16,892 nucleotides of DNA from Phycisphaerales bacterium UBA7812 (GTDB taxonomy: Bacteria; Planctomycetota; Phycisphaerae; Phycisphaerales; UBA1924). Below the pieces are notes generated by a model, which searched no databases, was not told where the DNA came from, and worked only from the letters and a program-made list of their open reading frames with translations. Made by a program: the position numbers and the translations under genes. This document shows, in pieces, positions 1-8,800 of this stretch. How positions within the stretch are numbered: position 1 is the stretch's first letter; the number at the start of each line of letters is the position of its first letter. The stretch lies in NCBI GenBank assembly GCA_002480345.1, contig DLBY01000107.1:1-16892 (forward strand). Reading direction: 5' to 3'.

Positions 1-2
1 CG

Positions 3-1226
3 CAGTTGCCCGAGATCGCCGGCGAGTGCGTCGACAGCGGGAAGGTCCGCAGCGCGGTCCTGATCCCGGGCGGTGCGGGCGAGACGGACGGCAGCGAACC
101 GATCGCCCGAGCGCTCGAGCACGCCGTCGCCCGCGCCCGCCGCGTCCCCGACGGCCCGGTCTTCCTCGGTCCCAACAGCATGGGCCTGCAGTGCCGCCCC
201 ACCCGTTTCGACACCTTCTTCCTGCCCTCCGAGAAACTCGCGAAGCGCTGGGACGCGCCGCACCGGGGCATCGCCTTGATCAGCCAGTCCGGGGCTTTCA
301 TCGTGCGCACGATGAGCGCGTTCGAATCGCTCGACCCCGCGATCAGCGTCTCCATCGGCAACCAGTGCGACCTGACCCTCTCCGATCTCGTCAGAGCCGT
401 CGCGGACCGCGACGACATCCACACCATCGGCGTCTACGCCGAGGGCTTCAGAGACCTCGACGGACTCGACCTGTGCACCGCCTTCGCTGACGCCACGGCG
501 CGCGGCACGACCGTCGTGTTCTACAAGGGCGGGCGGACACCCGCCGGACGCGACGCCGCCGCAGGGCACACCGCCTCGCTCGCGGGTGACTACGCCATCG
601 CCCGCGATACCGCGGAGCGCGCCGGGGCACTCGTCGCCGAGCGGACCGCCGAGTTCACCAGGCTGGTCGAGATCGCCGCGCTGACCCACGGCCTGCCCAT
701 CCGCGGCACGCGGATCGCCGCGATCACCAACGCCGGGTTCGAGTCGGTGTCGATGGGAGACCAGACCGACGCGACCACATCACCCGTCCGCCTCCCCTCA
801 CTACCCATCAACGCCCGTTCTCACCTCGAAGCCGTCCTCGCGCGACACGGCCTCGCAGACCTCGTCACCCCGCGGAACCCGCTCGATCTGACGCCCATGG
901 CGACCGACGAAGCCTATCGCGACGCGGCCCGCGCGATGCTCGAATCCGAGGCGTTCGATGCCCTGATCGTCTCCTGCATCCCCGCGACGCCCGCCGTGCG
1001 GTCGCTGCCCTCGGAGATGCAGGACGGCGCGACGCTCGCAGCCGGACTGGCGGCGCTCCGTGACGAATACCGGACGCCGATCGTCGCGGTCGTCGACGCC
1101 GGCCCCCGCTACGAGCCATTCGTGGGATCTCTGCGGAACGCCGGCCTGCCCGTGCTGCGGTCCGCCGACGAGGCCGCGAGCGCCCTCGCACGCGTCATAA
1201 CCGCCCGAATCCGCCACGATCAGTAA
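3..1226 (+). CDS. Acyl-CoA synthetase (ADP/NDP-forming) alpha-type protein, 5' truncated
   Basis: The reading frame is open to the left edge, so the true start lies outside the window. Visible motifs are those of the succinyl-CoA-ligase-like flavodoxin domains of ADP-forming acetyl/acyl-CoA synthetases: GPNSMGL, ALISQSGAF, SIGNQCDL and the loop GHTASLAG, whose histidine (codon 567-569) matches the phosphohistidine that relays phosphate between acyl phosphate and nucleotide. A second Rossmann-like half follows (AITNAGFES onward) and the protein ends at 1226. The family makes acyl-CoA from a carboxylic acid, CoA and ATP, or runs in reverse to make ATP. No ATP-grasp (beta) domain follows, so that domain is either N-terminal and cut off, or encoded elsewhere. 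The N-terminal CoA-binding domain is also mostly missing. The stop overlaps that of the convergent epimerase gene by 7 bases. Class is secure; substrate is unknown. Confidence 0.8.
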   Translation, partial: QLPEIAGECVDSGKVRSAVLIPGGAGETDGSEPIARALEHAVARARRVPDGPVFLGPNSMGLQCRPTRFDTFFLPSEKLAKRWDAPHRGIALISQSGAFIVRTMSAFESLDPAISVSIGNQCDLTLSDLVRAVADRDDIHTIGVYAEGFRDLDGLDLCTAFADATARGTTVVFYKGGRTPAGRDAAAGHTASLAGDYAIARDTAERAGALVAERTAEFTRLVEIAALTHGLPIRGTRIAAITNAGFESVSMGDQTDATTSPVRLPSLPINARSHLEAVLARHGLADLVTPRNPLDLTPMATDEAYRDAARAMLESEAFDALIVSCIPATPAVRSLPSEMQDGATLAAGLAALRDEYRTPIVAVVDAGPRYEPFVGSLRNAGLPVLRSADEAASALARVITARIRHDQ

Positions 1227-2191
1227 TTCGGCGTCGGCGCCCGGAAGTCCTCCAGGTTCACGCTCTTGAAGTACGCGATCGTCTTCTCCAGCCCGTCCCG
1301 CAACGCCACCTTCGGCTCCCAACCCAGTTCGCGTTTCGCGAGCGCCAGGTCCGGCTGACGCTGCCTCGGATCGTCCGCCGGCAGATCGCGGTGCACGATC
1401 TTCGAGACCGAACCGGTCAATTCGACGACGAGTTCCGCGAGCTCGAGCATCGTGAATTCCCGGTTGTTGCCCATGTTGATCGGTCCCACGCACGAGTCCG
1501 GTGCCGCCATGTGCGCCAGAAACGCATCGATCAGGTCGTCGACATAGCAGAACGACCGCGACTGCGACCCATCGCCGAAGACGGTGATGTCCTCCCCCGC
1601 GAGCGCCTGGCGGATGAAGTTGCTGACCACCCGCCCGTCGAACGGGTGCATCCGCGGGCCGTAGGTGTTGAAGATCCGCCCGACGCGGATGTTCACGCGA
1701 TTCCGCCGGTGATAATCGAAGAACAGCGTCTCCGCGGCACGCTTGCCCTCGTCGTAGCACGCCCGCGGCCCGATCGGGTTCACATTCCCCCGGTAGCTCT
1801 CGGGCTGGGGGTGGATCTCCGGATCCCCGTACACCTCGCTCGTGCTCGCCTGGAAGATCTTCGCCCGGCACCGCTTCGCCATCCCGAGCGTATTGATCGC
1901 GCCGAGCACGCTTGTTTTCATCGTCTTGATGGGGTTGTACTGGTAGTGCCCGGGCGCCGCGGGACAGGCGAGGTTGTAGATCTCGTCCACCTCAAGCCAG
2001 ATCGGATGGGTGACATCATGACGGATCAGCTCGAAGTTCGGCCTTTCGAGCAGGTGGGCGACATTGCTCTTCTGGCTCGTGAAGAAGTTATCGAGGCAAA
2101 TGACATCCTCCCCCTGCGCGACCAGCCGATCGCACAAGTGGCTGCCCAGAAACCCCGCTCCGCCGGTGACCAAGACCCGTTTGATGCTCAT
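1220..2191 (-). CDS. UDP-glucuronate decarboxylase-like NAD-dependent epimerase (extended SDR)
   Basis: A 323-residue extended short-chain dehydrogenase. The N-terminal NAD-binding loop TGGAGFLGSH lies at residues 9-18, the acidic beta-2 end at LDNFF (33-37), the STSEVYGDP segment at 116-124 and the catalytic pair Y146/K150 (YDEGK). Sequence across the whole length, including NLACPAAP, GPRACYDEGKR, RIFNTYGPRM and the C-terminal DDPRQRQPD, is typical of UDP-xylose synthase (UXS), which oxidises and decarboxylates UDP-glucuronate to UDP-xylose for surface polysaccharide. Related 4,6-dehydratases and epimerases share the fold, so the product is probable rather than proven. The ATG at 2191 is chosen because MSIKRVLVTGGAGFLG is the normal family N-terminus; the frame stays open upstream, but that part overlaps the hydrolase gene. 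No clear Shine-Dalgarno is seen. It is the last gene of the minus-strand series. Confidence 0.88.
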   Translation of the reverse strand: MSIKRVLVTGGAGFLGSHLCDRLVAQGEDVICLDNFFTSQKSNVAHLLERPNFELIRHDVTHPIWLEVDEIYNLACPAAPGHYQYNPIKTMKTSVLGAINTLGMAKRCRAKIFQASTSEVYGDPEIHPQPESYRGNVNPIGPRACYDEGKRAAETLFFDYHRRNRVNIRVGRIFNTYGPRMHPFDGRVVSNFIRQALAGEDITVFGDGSQSRSFCYVDDLIDAFLAHMAAPDSCVGPINMGNNREFTMLELAELVVELTGSVSKIVHRDLPADDPRQRQPDLALAKRELGWEPKVALRDGLEKTIAYFKSVNLEDFRAPTPNY

Positions 2192-2269
2192 CGTGCGGGC
2201 ATCGTACCTCGCGTGCGTCGTCCCGTCGCCGGATGAAGGCCCCCCGCCGCTCGCCTCAACACCCCCAGC

Positions 2270-2281
2270 GTGCCACGGCCG
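2270..2281 (+). repeat. Possible degenerate REP half-site
   Basis: The 12 bases GTGCCACGGCCG just beyond the 3' end of the alpha/beta hydrolase gene match the foot and left stem of the REP-like hairpins at 14618-15343. The right arm is absent, so no hairpin forms. It may be a decayed copy or chance; a 12-base match is unlikely but not impossible in sequence this G+C-rich. Confidence 0.3.
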
Positions 2282-2282
2282 C

Positions 2283-2987
2283 TCATCGCGAAGCCTGTCC
2301 CCCCGCGAGTTCCCCGAGCCACGCGTTGACACGAGCCGCCCGTGTCCAGGTGAGCAGGTGCGAGTCATCGTCGAGCAGTTCCACAGAATCCTCGCAGCCG
2401 GGATGCGGGACATACGGAACGATCCGATCTCGTTCGCCGTGGATCCATGAGACCGGCACCGGGCAGTTGCCCTCAAAGTCCCACGCCGCCGCCGCTCGGG
2501 CGGCCCAGCACAGAAACCGCCAATCCAGGTCGTCCGCCATCGCGTGCAGATCCGCGGTCTGCCGCGCGTCGAGGCCGCACATCCGCGCGAACAATCCCGA
2601 GAGCGGGCCCTGAATCACGGATTCCGCGATCCGTCCGGGCACACGCGTCCCAAACCGGACCTGCCAGCGGAAGGCCCGGGTGAGCGACCGGCGGCTCCGC
2701 AACCCGCTGATGAGACCAACCGCCCGAGGGCGACGATCCTCAGGCAGACACGACGCCATCTCGAGCGCAACCTGCGAACCGAACGAGAATCCAACCGCGA
2801 TCCAGTCCTCGCCCGGCACAGGCTCGACCGCCTGCTCGGCAAACCGAAGCGCGTACGCGCCGAGCGACTCGCTCTCGCGGGGCGAAATCCACCCGGGGAC
2901 CGTCGCGGCCGCGAACGCCTCGAGCTGCGGGGCAAACAGCCTCGCGTCCACACCCAACCCGGGGAGAAGCACGATCCGAGTTGTCAT
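2283..2987 (-). CDS. Alpha/beta hydrolase
   Basis: A 234-residue cytosolic-type alpha/beta hydrolase with no signal peptide. The N-terminus (IVLLPGLGVDARLF) is the usual first strand and oxyanion region. The nucleophile elbow GFSFGS (residues 66-71) gives Ser68; the acid is probably Asp187 in HGERDRIVP, and the base His210 in DDDSHLLTW. The catalytic triad therefore looks complete. The substrate cannot be told; relatives include esterases, lipases and C-C hydrolases. It begins inside the stop codon of the aldo/keto reductase gene (TGATG), and the glycine-rich end of that gene supplies the purine-rich GGGGGAGG just upstream, so translation is almost certainly coupled. A 91-base gap separates it from the downstream epimerase. 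Confidence 0.8.
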   Translation of the reverse strand: MTTRIVLLPGLGVDARLFAPQLEAFAAATVPGWISPRESESLGAYALRFAEQAVEPVPGEDWIAVGFSFGSQVALEMASCLPEDRRPRAVGLISGLRSRRSLTRAFRWQVRFGTRVPGRIAESVIQGPLSGLFARMCGLDARQTADLHAMADDLDWRFLCWAARAAAAWDFEGNCPVPVSWIHGERDRIVPYVPHPGCEDSVELLDDDSHLLTWTRAARVNAWLGELAGGQASR

Positions 2988-3817
2988 CAGCCTCCCCCAT
3001 CGTTTCCGAGCGCCGCGATCGCTCGTTCAGCATTCTCGACCAAGTGTTCCAGGCAGAGCGTACCGATGAGCACGCTCGTAACCGCGGGTTTCTCGAACAC
3101 GAACCGGAGGGCGTCCGCCGCCGACATGTCGTATCCGTCACCGACCCGCCCGCTCCCGAGCACCTTCTTCAGAAAGACGCCGACACCCGCGGCGCCCGCG
3201 GCATCGATGCTCTCGCTCATGCCGGGCGATGCGAAGCTGTATTCGATCATGAGCACATCACTTCGAGGGATCGCGATCGCCGCGCCCTCGGGGGTCTTGA
3301 TCGACGCCCCGACCGCCCGGACCAGCCCGCGCGTCTTCAAGTCGTCCAGGGCATCGAACACACCCGTCTCACCGAACGACCGCTCCGCGACACCGTCCGA
3401 GTGCAGCAGCAGGCACGCGACCGAGTCCACCCGCAGCCTGCGGAGACTGCGCTCGGCGCTCGCGATGATCGCTTCCGGAGAGAAGTCAAAGACCGACTCG
3501 CCCGTGTCGTAATCCTCCCCCGCCTTCGTCGAGAGCACCCACGCGTCCCCGTCCCCGCGCTTACACAGAATCTCGCCCAGGCGAGACTCGCTGGTTCCAT
3601 ACGCCGCCGCGGTATCCAGCAGGTTGATCCCCATGTCAAGGCACGCATCGAGCAACTCGTTGATCGTGTCGTCATCGGGAAGATCGAACGGGGTCGGGTA
3701 TTTCACCCCCGTGTTCCGACCGAACTTGAGCGTGCCGAACCCGAGCGGACTGACCCGGATACCCGTCCGCCCGATCTCTCGCCGAGCCTGTTCCGCAAAC
3801 AGCCGGTCCTGTTTCAT
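2987..3817 (-). CDS. Aldo/keto reductase family protein
   Basis: A 276-residue AKR-superfamily protein, a TIM-barrel oxidoreductase that uses NAD(P)H to reduce carbonyls. The catalytic tetrad is visible: Asp68 (NLLDTA), Tyr73 (AAYG), Lys98 (STKAG) and His139 (LLLHSDG). The N-terminal REIGRTGIRVSPLGFGT and the segment NLLDTAAAYGTSESRLGEIL are classical. It is somewhat shorter than many AKRs (about 300-330 residues), and the cofactor-binding C-terminal part (residues 240-265, TSVLIGTLCLEHL) is compact. The ATG at 3817 is preceded by a good Shine-Dalgarno (GAGAGG, 3823-3828). It lies 57 bases after the FAD oxidoreductase and its stop overlaps the next start. Substrate is unknown. Confidence 0.85.
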   Translation of the reverse strand: MKQDRLFAEQARREIGRTGIRVSPLGFGTLKFGRNTGVKYPTPFDLPDDDTINELLDACLDMGINLLDTAAAYGTSESRLGEILCKRGDGDAWVLSTKAGEDYDTGESVFDFSPEAIIASAERSLRRLRVDSVACLLLHSDGVAERSFGETGVFDALDDLKTRGLVRAVGASIKTPEGAAIAIPRSDVLMIEYSFASPGMSESIDAAGAAGVGVFLKKVLGSGRVGDGYDMSAADALRFVFEKPAVTSVLIGTLCLEHLVENAERAIAALGNDGGG

Positions 3818-3874
3818 GTTTACCTCTCGGTTTCATCCGCGTGTTCGACTCGCCCGCCCACCTCTCGCGGCCCC

Positions 3875-5077
3875 TCACCACACCGGATCCGCAACCTTCG
3901 GCTCGGGGAGCGAAGACAGTGCCGCGCCTCCGACAGCGGAAGACGAAGGCCCGCCTCCCCGATCCGCCAGGTGCTCGGCAACGAGCGACGCCGCCCGCGG
4001 CGCAAGCACCAGCTTCGTCGGCCAAACCGCAAGCACCGGCGACCCCGATCCCGCCCACACCGCGACCGCGTCATTCGGACGCTTCCCGTTGGGCGTCCGG
4101 CCCTCCGCCCGATCTATCATGAAGACACGCCACTCGAACTGGGACTGATCCACCCAGGGAAGGCAGCGTTCGACCGCGGCCTTCCCAGCCGCGATCTGCT
4201 CACGCACCGAACGCCCGACCCCCTCTTCCGCCGGTCCCCCCCCGAAATACCAGGTCCGCTTGCCATCCAGTTCACCGGAGGTCACCGTGAGTTCGGGCTT
4301 GTCGAGATCAAGCTTGAGGCAATGCCCGTTGACCGCGAACAGGGCCCCTATCGCGACCAATTGATACAGGGGCCGACGCTGCATGAGCGCCCCGCCGTCG
4401 ACACCCGCGAGATCCAGCAATCGCTCGTTTCCCTCGCCGGCACAGAGCACGACGCTGCGCGAGCCGATCCGCATGCCGCTGTCGAGCGTGATCAAAGCGC
4501 CTTCGGAATCCGTCTCGATCGCCGTGATCGTCGCGCTCCGAACCCGATCGGCGACACCCGCCCGGAGCGATTCAAGAAGCGAGGAGGGCTCGAGCACCGC
4601 CTCCGCCGTTTCGTAGACGCGGACACCCCGCGGTGCCGCTTCAAACCCGAGCGGCCAGGCGCTGCGCGGCAGCTTGCGAACCTCGGACCGCATCAGCTCT
4701 TGTGCGCCGACCCCCGCCGCGAGCGATCCGAGTGTTCGTCGCGTCCAGAGAACGGTCCGCCTGTCGATCACACGGGCAGCCGAAAGATCGGGAATCCCGG
4801 GTCCACCACCGTTCAGCGCCGAAGCCCAGACCGGCTGCGCGTCCGCAACCGCCCGCGACGCATCGAGCGCATTACCCGGGAGGCGGTCGTACTTCGCGCC
4901 CGCGTGCAGAATCCCCTGGCTCGCGATCGTCTGTCCATCACCGAGTGCCGAGCGTTCGACAAGCCACGCGTCGTAGCCTTCAGACCGGAGCCTGTTCAAG
5001 ACCCACAGGCCGCACACGCCCCCGCCCACCACGAGCACCTCGCATACAGCGTCCGCCCCCTCGCGACGATTAGTCAT
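3875..5077 (-). CDS. FAD-dependent oxidoreductase (DAO family)
   Basis: A 400-residue flavoprotein. The dinucleotide-binding loop VVGGGVCGLWVLNRL lies near residues 16-30, with the acidic end of strand 2 at LVERSALGDGQT. The segment TIASQGILHAGAKYD resembles the SGVIHAG region of L-2-hydroxyglutarate oxidase and glycerol-3-phosphate dehydrogenase relatives, and VVLCAGEGNERLL is the usual second FAD contact of the D-amino-acid oxidase (DAO) superfamily. These enzymes oxidise alpha-hydroxy or amino acids; the substrate here is not determinable. The chosen ATG at 5077 overlaps the stop of the LysM gene (TGATG) and has GAGGGG upstream; a TTG one codon earlier is possible but less likely. It is followed closely by the aldo/keto reductase, suggesting that the two redox enzymes act in one pathway. 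Confidence 0.78.
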   Translation of the reverse strand: MTNRREGADAVCEVLVVGGGVCGLWVLNRLRSEGYDAWLVERSALGDGQTIASQGILHAGAKYDRLPGNALDASRAVADAQPVWASALNGGGPGIPDLSAARVIDRRTVLWTRRTLGSLAAGVGAQELMRSEVRKLPRSAWPLGFEAAPRGVRVYETAEAVLEPSSLLESLRAGVADRVRSATITAIETDSEGALITLDSGMRIGSRSVVLCAGEGNERLLDLAGVDGGALMQRRPLYQLVAIGALFAVNGHCLKLDLDKPELTVTSGELDGKRTWYFGGGPAEEGVGRSVREQIAAGKAAVERCLPWVDQSQFEWRVFMIDRAEGRTPNGKRPNDAVAVWAGSGSPVLAVWPTKLVLAPRAASLVAEHLADRGGGPSSSAVGGAALSSLPEPKVADPVW

Positions 5078-5772
5078 CAATCCGCCCCCTCGGGGAGCGG
5101 AGGGATCAGCAGCGTCTGCCCGAGCCGGAGGTCGTCTTTCGAGTCGAGTCGCCCGCGATTCGACTCGAAGAGAAAGTCAACATGCCGCACCGATCCGTAG
5201 AAGGCCTTGGCAATGCTCGAAAGCGTGTCGCCTCGTTTCACGGTGTACTCGATCGTCGGGGCCTCGGAGGGAACAGCGGCGCCGTTCTCGCCATCCTCAG
5301 CAACCGAGACACCCTGGATGTTGCCCGGATCAACCGGAACGCGGATCGTCATGCCCTCGCGGAGCTTGCGTGGATCGAGAAGCGGGTTTGCCCGTGCGAT
5401 CGCCATCCCGTGCCGCCGCGTGCCGTAGACCTTCTGCGAGATGCGCTCGAAGTTGTCCCCGCTCACGATCGTGTAGGACCGGAACTCGGGAGGAACCACG
5501 CCGCTCGGGGCCTCGTCCCGCTCGGTCTCCTCAGGCTGTTCGACAACAGGGGCAGGCCGAGGGCGCCTGACGGGATCCGGGGGCGACGCCGGGAATCGCT
5601 CAGCTTGCCCAGCCCCCTCGGATCGTTCCACGGGCGCCGGGGGCAGTTCCCCGATCGAAAGATCACCAAGCGAGGAACCGTCGTCCTTTACCGGCCACGC
5701 CCAGTACACGACGATCCAGACGACCACCAGCACACCGAGCCCGGAAAACAGCCGCGCGGTCTTGTCGTGCAT
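5077..5772 (-). CDS. Membrane-anchored protein with two LysM domains
   Basis: A 231-residue protein. A single hydrophobic segment at about residues 8-27 (LFSGLGVLVVVWIVVYWAW) should anchor it, with the rest outside the cytoplasm. A proline- and glutamate-rich linker follows (about 44-95). Two LysM modules are visible: one at about 99-146 (YTIVSGDNFERISQKVYG ... LREGMTIRVP) and one at 174-224 (YTVKRGDTLSSIAKAFYG ... LRLGQTLLIPP). LysM binds N-acetylglucosamine polymers such as peptidoglycan. No catalytic domain is present, so it is probably a cell-wall tether or assembly factor. The ATG at 5772 has AGGGG at 5779-5783, six bases upstream. It sits 60 bases after secDF and overlaps the FAD oxidoreductase start. 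The partner is unknown. Confidence 0.85.
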   Translation of the reverse strand: MHDKTARLFSGLGVLVVVWIVVYWAWPVKDDGSSLGDLSIGELPPAPVERSEGAGQAERFPASPPDPVRRPRPAPVVEQPEETERDEAPSGVVPPEFRSYTIVSGDNFERISQKVYGTRRHGMAIARANPLLDPRKLREGMTIRVPVDPGNIQGVSVAEDGENGAAVPSEAPTIEYTVKRGDTLSSIAKAFYGSVRHVDFLFESNRGRLDSKDDLRLGQTLLIPPLPEGAD

Positions 5773-5813
5773 CGTGCACCCCTGTTCTTCCCGATCCTCC
5801 CCCGCGACGGCCG

Positions 5814-5827
5814 GGGCCCTCGGGCCC
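5814..5827 (-). other. G+C-only hairpin between secDF and the LysM gene
   Basis: GGGCC and GGCCC flank a four-base loop, just past the secDF stop. No T-run follows, so it is not a classic terminator. It could attenuate transcription or protect mRNA ends; function is unproven. Confidence 0.25.
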
Positions 5828-5832
5828 GTGGA

Positions 5833-8800
5833 TCACGGGATCCGGGCTTTGTCCTCCGCTCCGAGTGAAGCCGTCCCCGCCGAAGCGTCCCGCCGACGCG
5901 ACCAGACCAGCGGGGAAGCGACCGCGATCGAGGAGTAGGTTCCCACGACAACACCGCACAGCAGCGCATAGCTGAAGGCCCGCACGCCCGCCCCGCCCAT
6001 CGTGTAGAGAATGAGCGTCGCGATGAGCGTCGTCCCCGAGGTGATGATCGTCCGGCTGATGGTCTGATTGATCGACTCGTTGACGACCTTCTTGGTCGCG
6101 TACGGCATCCGCCCCCGGTTCTCGCGGATGCGGTCCATGATGACGATGGTGTCGTTGAGCGAGTACCCGATGATCGTCAGGATCGCCGCAACGAGGTTCA
6201 GGTCGATCTTGAAGGGCTCGATGAGCAGCGAGTGCGCGATCGCCCCGGTGATCTCGTTGTCGTAGAGAATCTCCGCGAGCGCGATCAGACCGATCACGCA
6301 GAGAACATCGTGCGTCAGCGTGATGATCGCCGCCAGCGAATAGCGGACCGAACCGAACCGCACCCAGATGTAGATCAGAATCAGCAGCAGGCTCAGGAAC
6401 ACCGCCACGACCGCCGTGTTCTTGAAGTCCTCCGCGATCACGCTGCTGAACGACTGGACACTCGCGAGCGTCGTGACCGTCCCGAGCGCCTCGACCGCGA
6501 TGTCCCATTCGACCGCTGCGAGCTCCTCTTCCCACGCGTCCTCGTTCTGCACGAAACTGACGCCCTGGTCCCACACGAGGATGACGAGCGTCTCGACCTC
6601 GTCCTCCGTGCCCTCGAGCAGGATCAGTTCCTGCCGCCGATCGAGCGTCGACGAGTAGTCCGTCTTGCCCCGCATCTGCGCGAGCCGCTCCTCGACACTC
6701 TCGAGCGAGGGGCGACGCACACTCTCGGCGCCCTCGATCCGGATGTCTTCGAGCACCACCGCGACGCCGCCAAAGAACTCGCCCACATTGATCAACGACC
6801 CTGGCCGCTGGATGACATCACCTAGCGTATCGCTCAGCACCGGATACACCGGCAATCCCGAAACCGCGGTCCGGTCGCGTTCACGCCCGACAAAGGTCAG
6901 CGCGGGCTTGCTCTCCACCTCGTCGACAAACGCCGCGGTGATCGCCTCGAGCACATTGTCGTCGGTGTTCTCCGCGTAGGTCTTGACCTGAAACCGGTCG
7001 CTCGTGACACCGTCGCCCTCCGGGTCAATCGGGATCACCTCCGCCGACCGCAACGCGATCAACGGGTCGCCCTCTTCCAGATTCTCGGCCAGCGCATGCA
7101 CGCGAGCCTCGACATCGGCACGCGTCATCGTCAGGTTGCCGTCCGCGTTGACGCCCTCCGTCTCCCCGCCCGTCGCCGGGCGCAGCTGGAAGGTCACCTG
7201 CGTACCGCCCCGGAACTCGGTGTCCAGCATCTTCTCACCCTGCCAGATCACCATCCCGATGCCGACCGCGACCCCCATCGCGCTGATCACGACCGCGAAG
7301 AACCGGAGCCTCATCCAGTCGATGCGAGGCTCGAGCGCCCGCTCGAGCGCAGGCACCGCCGTGGGAAGCATGCTCAGCTTCTTGACCTTCGCGACATCGA
7401 TCAGCAGCGCCAGCACGAGCCGGCTCACAATCAGGGCGCTGAACAGCGTCGCGACGACACCGATCCCCAGCGTGATCGCGAAGCCCTTGATCTCCTGCGT
7501 GCCCAGGTTCGCGAGCACGAAGGTCACGATCAGATTCGTCACATTGCCGTCCACGATCGACGACAGCGCCTTCTGATACCCCACCTTCACCGCGGCACGC
7601 AGGTCGAGGCCCTTGCGCTGCTCCTCGCGCACGCGCTCGTAAATAAGCACATTCGCGTCGACCGCCATACCGAAGGTCAGGATGACGCCCGCGATTCCGG
7701 GAAGCGTGAACGCCGCCCGCGCCAGGCTCATCGCACCGAGGATCAGCACAGCGTTGAACAACAGGCTGATGACCGCGACGCCACCGAACACAAAGTAGTA
7801 GAAAATCATGAAGGCGCTGACCGCGCCGAGCGCCCAGATGCCCGCGGTCCGCCCCGCACGAAGGTTGTCCGCCCCGAATTCCGGCGCGATCGTGTTCTGG
7901 CTGATCGGTTCCGGGCTCAGGTTCGCGCTCAGCGAGCCCGCCGTCATCACCTGGATGATGTAGGTCAACTGCTCGGGCGTGAAGTCGCCCGAGATCTGAC
8001 CGCTCCGGCTGATGTTGCCCTGCAGCGTCGGGGCGGTATAGACCTCCTCGTCCAGCAGGACCGCCATCTTGTTCCCGATGTTCGGGCCCGTCAGATCACC
8101 CAGTTTCTGCGCGCCTCGCGCATCCATCGTGAAGCCGATCGCGGGACGGCCGAGATCGTCGACGCTCTGGAAAGCGTTCGCGACCCGCCAATCACCTTCC
8201 TGCTGCGTCAGACGCATGCCCCGCGTGTCCCAGCAGAGGATGTAATACTCCCCCTCGTACGCCTCGCCCACATAATCACGCGACGCAAAGTACGACGCCG
8301 GATCCGCCTCCATCGCACGGAGCGCCCCGATCGACTCCGGTCCCGCCGGGAAAGTCAGGATGTCGTTGATCTTGCACCAGCGCGCATCCCGGCTGCGAAC
8401 ATTGCCGGGCCCGCGTTCCCGGAGTTCATCCCGGAGCCGCTGCTCCTCGGGGTGGGTGTTCTCCGACCCCGCGCCCTGCGGATCGATCGTAATCCGGAAT
8501 GCCGGGATACCCGCCGCGCTGATCAACCGCTTCAGGTCGTCCGGGTCATCGAGGCTCGTCCGCTCCGCCTCGTACGCCTCGTACGCCGCGATGACCTCCT
8601 GCACTCTCGGCCAATCCGCGGGGAAGCTCTCCTCGATCTCAGAGAGCCGCCGCTCACGCTCGCTGGGGAACTCGACCATCTCCCCCTCGTCGTTCCGCAT
8701 CAGCTTCCGCCGCGTCGGGAGCGACAGCGCCTCGTCCACATCCTCCGCCGTCAGCTGCCCGGCAACGATCCGCGAGACCAGACCCTCATACTCGAGCTGC

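Noticed and set aside
2192..2476. N-terminal extension of the epimerase
   Set aside because: The frame is open to 2476, but the sequence overlaps the hydrolase in another phase and precedes the canonical SDR start; ATG 2191 fits the family.
2981..5200. A long plus-strand open frame (739 codons)
   Set aside because: It runs antisense to the hydrolase, AKR and FAD genes, has an Arg/Pro/His-rich translation without any motif, and results from strong G/C codon bias.
5814..5827. Terminator after secDF
   Set aside because: The hairpin is strong, but no T-run follows on the minus strand; reported only as a low-confidence hairpin.
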